Shown here: positions 61,129 through 64,000 of the stretch, piece after piece
How positions within the stretch are numbered: the stretch's first letter is position 1
How the letters are laid out: each line of letters begins with the position of its first letter
Notes under the pieces: generated by a model
Seen by the model: only the letters and a program-made list of their open reading frames with translations
Told to the model about the DNA's origin: nothing
Database searches by the model: none
DNA from: Erpetoichthys calabaricus
Taxonomy: Eukaryota; Chordata; Cladistia; Polypteriformes; Polypteridae
Assembly (NCBI RefSeq): GCF_900747795.2
Contig: NC_041398.2
Coordinates: forward strand, 169,759,580-169,823,579
Reading direction: 5' to 3'
Length of the DNA stretch: 64,000 nt
Translations under genes and position numbers: made by a program

Positions 61129-62936
61129 TTAGTAAAAAGAAAATGAATTACATTTATGGAGACAGTGATTAATTTAAAAAGCCAGATTATCAAGTTGGTC
61201 TTTGATATAAAGTTAGTGAGATTTCCTTAATTGCTGGCGTTGAGTAAAATGAGAGTACAATGTGAAGTATGACTTAAACACAACTTTTATGAAAGGGCAC
61301 ATGTTAAAAGTTTGACAACAAATTCAGGAAAATCTAAAATCAAACAGAGAACTGCTAAACTCAGTTAGTTATAGGTTATAATACAGACTCACCGGAAGAA
61401 AGAGATTAGGACGGTCTTTGTGAATTGTTAAAGTAGAAGAACACAGAACTTGATGTTGTATTTTGTTTTTAAAAAGAAATAGTTTGATGTTTATTAGTAT
61501 TAGTTTATTAGTAATGTTATGAGTACATGCATATCAGCTATAGGGTTGCAAATCATGCAGGCCATTTACTATATAATATGGCGTGTCAGTTGGCTCTTAT
61601 CTACCTTCTTGCAAATACTTTGTACTATACATTGAAACCAGAAATATGAAATCAAGTAGAAGTTGTGGGTTATCCTTTATCTCAAAATTTCAAAACTGAA
61701 ACTGCCCAATGTAAATTCTAAAACATATTTGTGAGAATATAGCAGTTCTCTCTAAAATCATGAAACATATTGTGATGTAAACACAACTTCCTTCTATAGT
61801 GCTTCAGTAAAGGAATATCAGGACTTGCTGCTGCAGTGTTCTGTTCATCTTATACAGTCCAGTAAAACATGAAATCTGTACATGACATATAAGAAAGGAC
61901 ATATAAAAGAAAATGCTGTTTTTATAAACTGAGAACAATCTTTGTACTGTAACTATATCATTTTGAGAATTTTAAATCGTGGTTTTGGAAAAGAACACAG
62001 AACAAAACTTTCCAAATTTTAAAATCCACTGATGGCAGTAACTTATGCCAACATTTCATTCTGTATTTTACTGGACAGCTGTGGTATTTGGCAACACTGA
62101 TTCATTATGGTAAATATTACCCCAGGCTTTTATGGTTCTGACTTATATTGGTTAAAATCAAATCTGCCAGTTGTAGATTAAAAAATGAAATGGTGCTTGG
62201 TACATTCCAAGATTTTCTACTGGGCACTGAGCTTTGTACAAATTGCATACCATCATTTAGTGCTGTTAAGTGCAATTATGGACGCCTTTACAATGCAAAA
62301 CCCAGATTCATCTGTATTCTAATCTACCACTGTATATGTGGCTGTATGCTTCACTGAGTGTACAGACTGTTGGATCTGACTATATCCTCCACCTCAAAAC
62401 ACAGAAATCTGAATATTTGTTACTGGGATCGAAGAATCAATTATGCAGGTATAACAACCATTATCATGCCCTTGGGCACAGCTAAAATATGCTGTTTACG
62501 CTTTGTCACACCTTTACAGCCACGAATCTGGCAAATTACTTTATAGCCACCTTTGGCTTTTTTTTTTTTTTTTTTTTTTACAATAACTATAGGGAAAAAA
62601 GACTACTTGTCAGTTTCCTGACTTTAATCCACCACTCAATGATAAAGTGTCTCATATCTTTGGCAAGATGTAAAAAGTTAAATCGGAGGTGAAGATCTGT
62701 GACCACCTGGACTGAGTGAGCAAAAACATGTTACTCTTATTGCAAATAGTTTAACTACATGATTTAACTGCAATTCCAAGAAGTTCATCATTACTGTGGG
62801 GGTTTCTCTCTTTGAAATATTCATGCATGCTACAAATATACTTTAAAAGAATCAATTTTTCTAAACAGTGTTGCTGCTTAAACATTTGTCCATGGTTTTT
62901 TTTCTGAAATGTGGTTTTGATATTTAAATGGACTAA
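61129..62936. other. SCFD2 intron or upstream sequence, nothing recognised
   Basis: AT-rich. A T22 run lies at 62558-62579. ORFs of 60-75 codons have no domain. Confidence 0.45.
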
Positions 62937-62937
62937 A

Positions 62938-63713
62938 TCAGTGGTTCTCAATATTTTTATGTATTTTTTTTAAGGAGGACCACAGCTCTAGTTGTTAGCA
63001 TGGTAAGTGGGCCACACAATAACAAATCAATATGTTTGATTAGCTAATAGTGAAAAATACGAACTACAGTTTATTGAACAGCATTCTGTATAAAATTGTT
63101 ATATTTTCATTAATAACAAATTCTACATTAGTCAACATCCTTGATGCTGTCTGAAGGAAAGAATACTGTATAAAGAATTCTTTATAGTTTAACATAGATG
63201 AGTGACAGCAAAATGAAGCTGTGATTGCAGGCTACTTTCTTGAGGATTTGCACGAAAACGTGACTCATTCGGCACACTGCCTAGAAGGTACGCTCACACA
63301 TTACACGGTTTGCGTGTACTGGTGTGAGTTAAAACGAGAAGTGGCAGTGATTGCAGTGTTTATACCACTAACCCTTATTTTAAGTACAGTGTCTTAAGTA
63401 CTTTGTCTTTTCATTTTCTGACTCTCAATTTAACAACGCATCACCTTTTGATTGGTGTCACTCCTCCTCTTTTTACTGTCCACCTCCTAATTGTCTGTCA
63501 TTTGCTTTTCCTGCTCATGGCACATAAGAAACACTCATGTGGTGTCATAAGATGTTCTAATAGACTGATTTGACAGATACACAAGTTACAGGATGTTCAC
63601 GAGTATTTTGGAATGTCCTACGCAAATAATTAGTCATTCTGTATTTGTAACATCCAGGAGCATGTCTGGGTTTTCTCTTCATGTGAGGCTGGCTGCAGGT
63701 TGGCAACCCCTTC
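62938..63713. mobile_element. hAT-like non-autonomous transposon
   Basis: The left 'cagtggttctcaatattttt' is a classic hAT/Charlie end, and the early body ('ggaccacag...gtaagtgggccacac') fits that type. The right end 'ctggctgcaggttggcaacc' then 'cctt' is the eroded inverted counterpart. There is no transposase frame. The target duplication is not clear. Confidence 0.5.
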
Positions 63714-63734
63714 TCTAAAAAAAATCATAATCTG

Positions 63735-64000
63735 GAGCACCACGAGGAACAGTTCCGTCTCCTTTTCTCTTCACTCTGTACGCCTTAGACTATAAATATA
63801 ACACCAAGTCATGTCGCTTGCAGAAATTCTCAGATGATTTTGCACTTATGGGGGTGTATTGATAAGGGCAGTGAGACAGAATATAGGGGTCAGGTGAAAT
63901 GTTTGTTTCTTGGTGTAGAAAGAATCATCTGCAATTTAACATCACAAAAACAAGGAACTGGTTATTGATTTTCACCACACCAAAGAGCCTCTATGTCAAG
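63735..64000 (+). mobile_element. 5'-truncated LINE, Rex1/CR1-group RT, runs off the window
   Basis: The plus frame from 63737 reads 'APRGTVPSPFLFTLYALDYK', then 'LQKFSDDFALMGVY' (motif C with FSDD) and a stop. Further on come 'GEMFVSWCRKNHLQFNITKT' and a frame slip before 'LVIDF'-like sequence. It parallels 'APQGTVLSPVLFSLYTSDFQ' and 'LQLNTSKTKELVVDF' of the LINE at 4.9-6.1 kb, so it is a relative of the same group in the opposite orientation. The 3' end lies outside. Confidence 0.75.

Noticed and set aside
52392-64000. Search for earlier SCFD2 exons
   Set aside because: No minus-strand, splice-flanked block resembling the upstream SCFD2 sequence was seen. The preceding intron seems to extend beyond the window.
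1-64000. Retroviral, LTR or Polinton-type elements
   Set aside because: No paired long terminal repeats and no protease, integrase, capsid or envelope-like frames could be recognised. All reverse transcriptase fragments are of LINE type.

Overview
The window is vertebrate nuclear DNA: AT-rich, with split genes using GT/GC-AG introns, long gene-poor stretches and many transposable-element copies. The abundant tRNA-headed SINE (V-SINE type) with GGAT/ACTG-type tails, together with CR1, L2, Tc1, Tigger, hAT and Helitron copies, suggests a ray-finned fish. A polypterid (bichir or reedfish) is my best guess, inferred from the look of the SINE family and not proven here.

Two host genes are well supported. 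RASL11B (plus strand, four coding exons between 24509 and 26957, 237 residues) encodes an atypical Ras-like GTPase and has a TATA/CCAAT promoter in a CpG-rich block. SCFD2 (minus strand) contributes its last two coding exons, at 52272-52391 and 37190-37282; its earlier exons must lie beyond the right edge. The two genes are tail to tail about 9 kb apart, the order I recall for human 4q12 (USP46 - RASL11B - SCFD2). A possible first exon with a signal peptide lies head to head with RASL11B at 23901-24032 (minus); it is only a candidate.

Layout: 1-23.8 kb is intergenic, with decayed SINEs, a Rex1/CR1-group LINE (4.9-6.1 kb), a second 3' end of that LINE carrying 23 TATC units (7.9-8.0 kb), and a tRNA SINE that seems to share that LINE's 3' tail (15.8-16.0 kb). 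23.8-27.85 kb is RASL11B with its promoter. 27.85-37.1 kb is intergenic with short SINE 3' domains, a hAT-type MITE and an RTE-like tail. 37.19-52.39 kb is the last SCFD2 intron plus its flanking exons, filled by L2 and CR1 LINEs and a nest of Tigger-like transposons (41157-43486). 52.4-64 kb is SCFD2 intron or upstream sequence holding a Tc1 transposon, a Helitron whose helicase was split by a SINE, a hAT-like element and a LINE running off the edge.

No tRNA or rRNA gene, CRISPR array or prokaryotic operon was seen. No retroviral or LTR element could be recognised.
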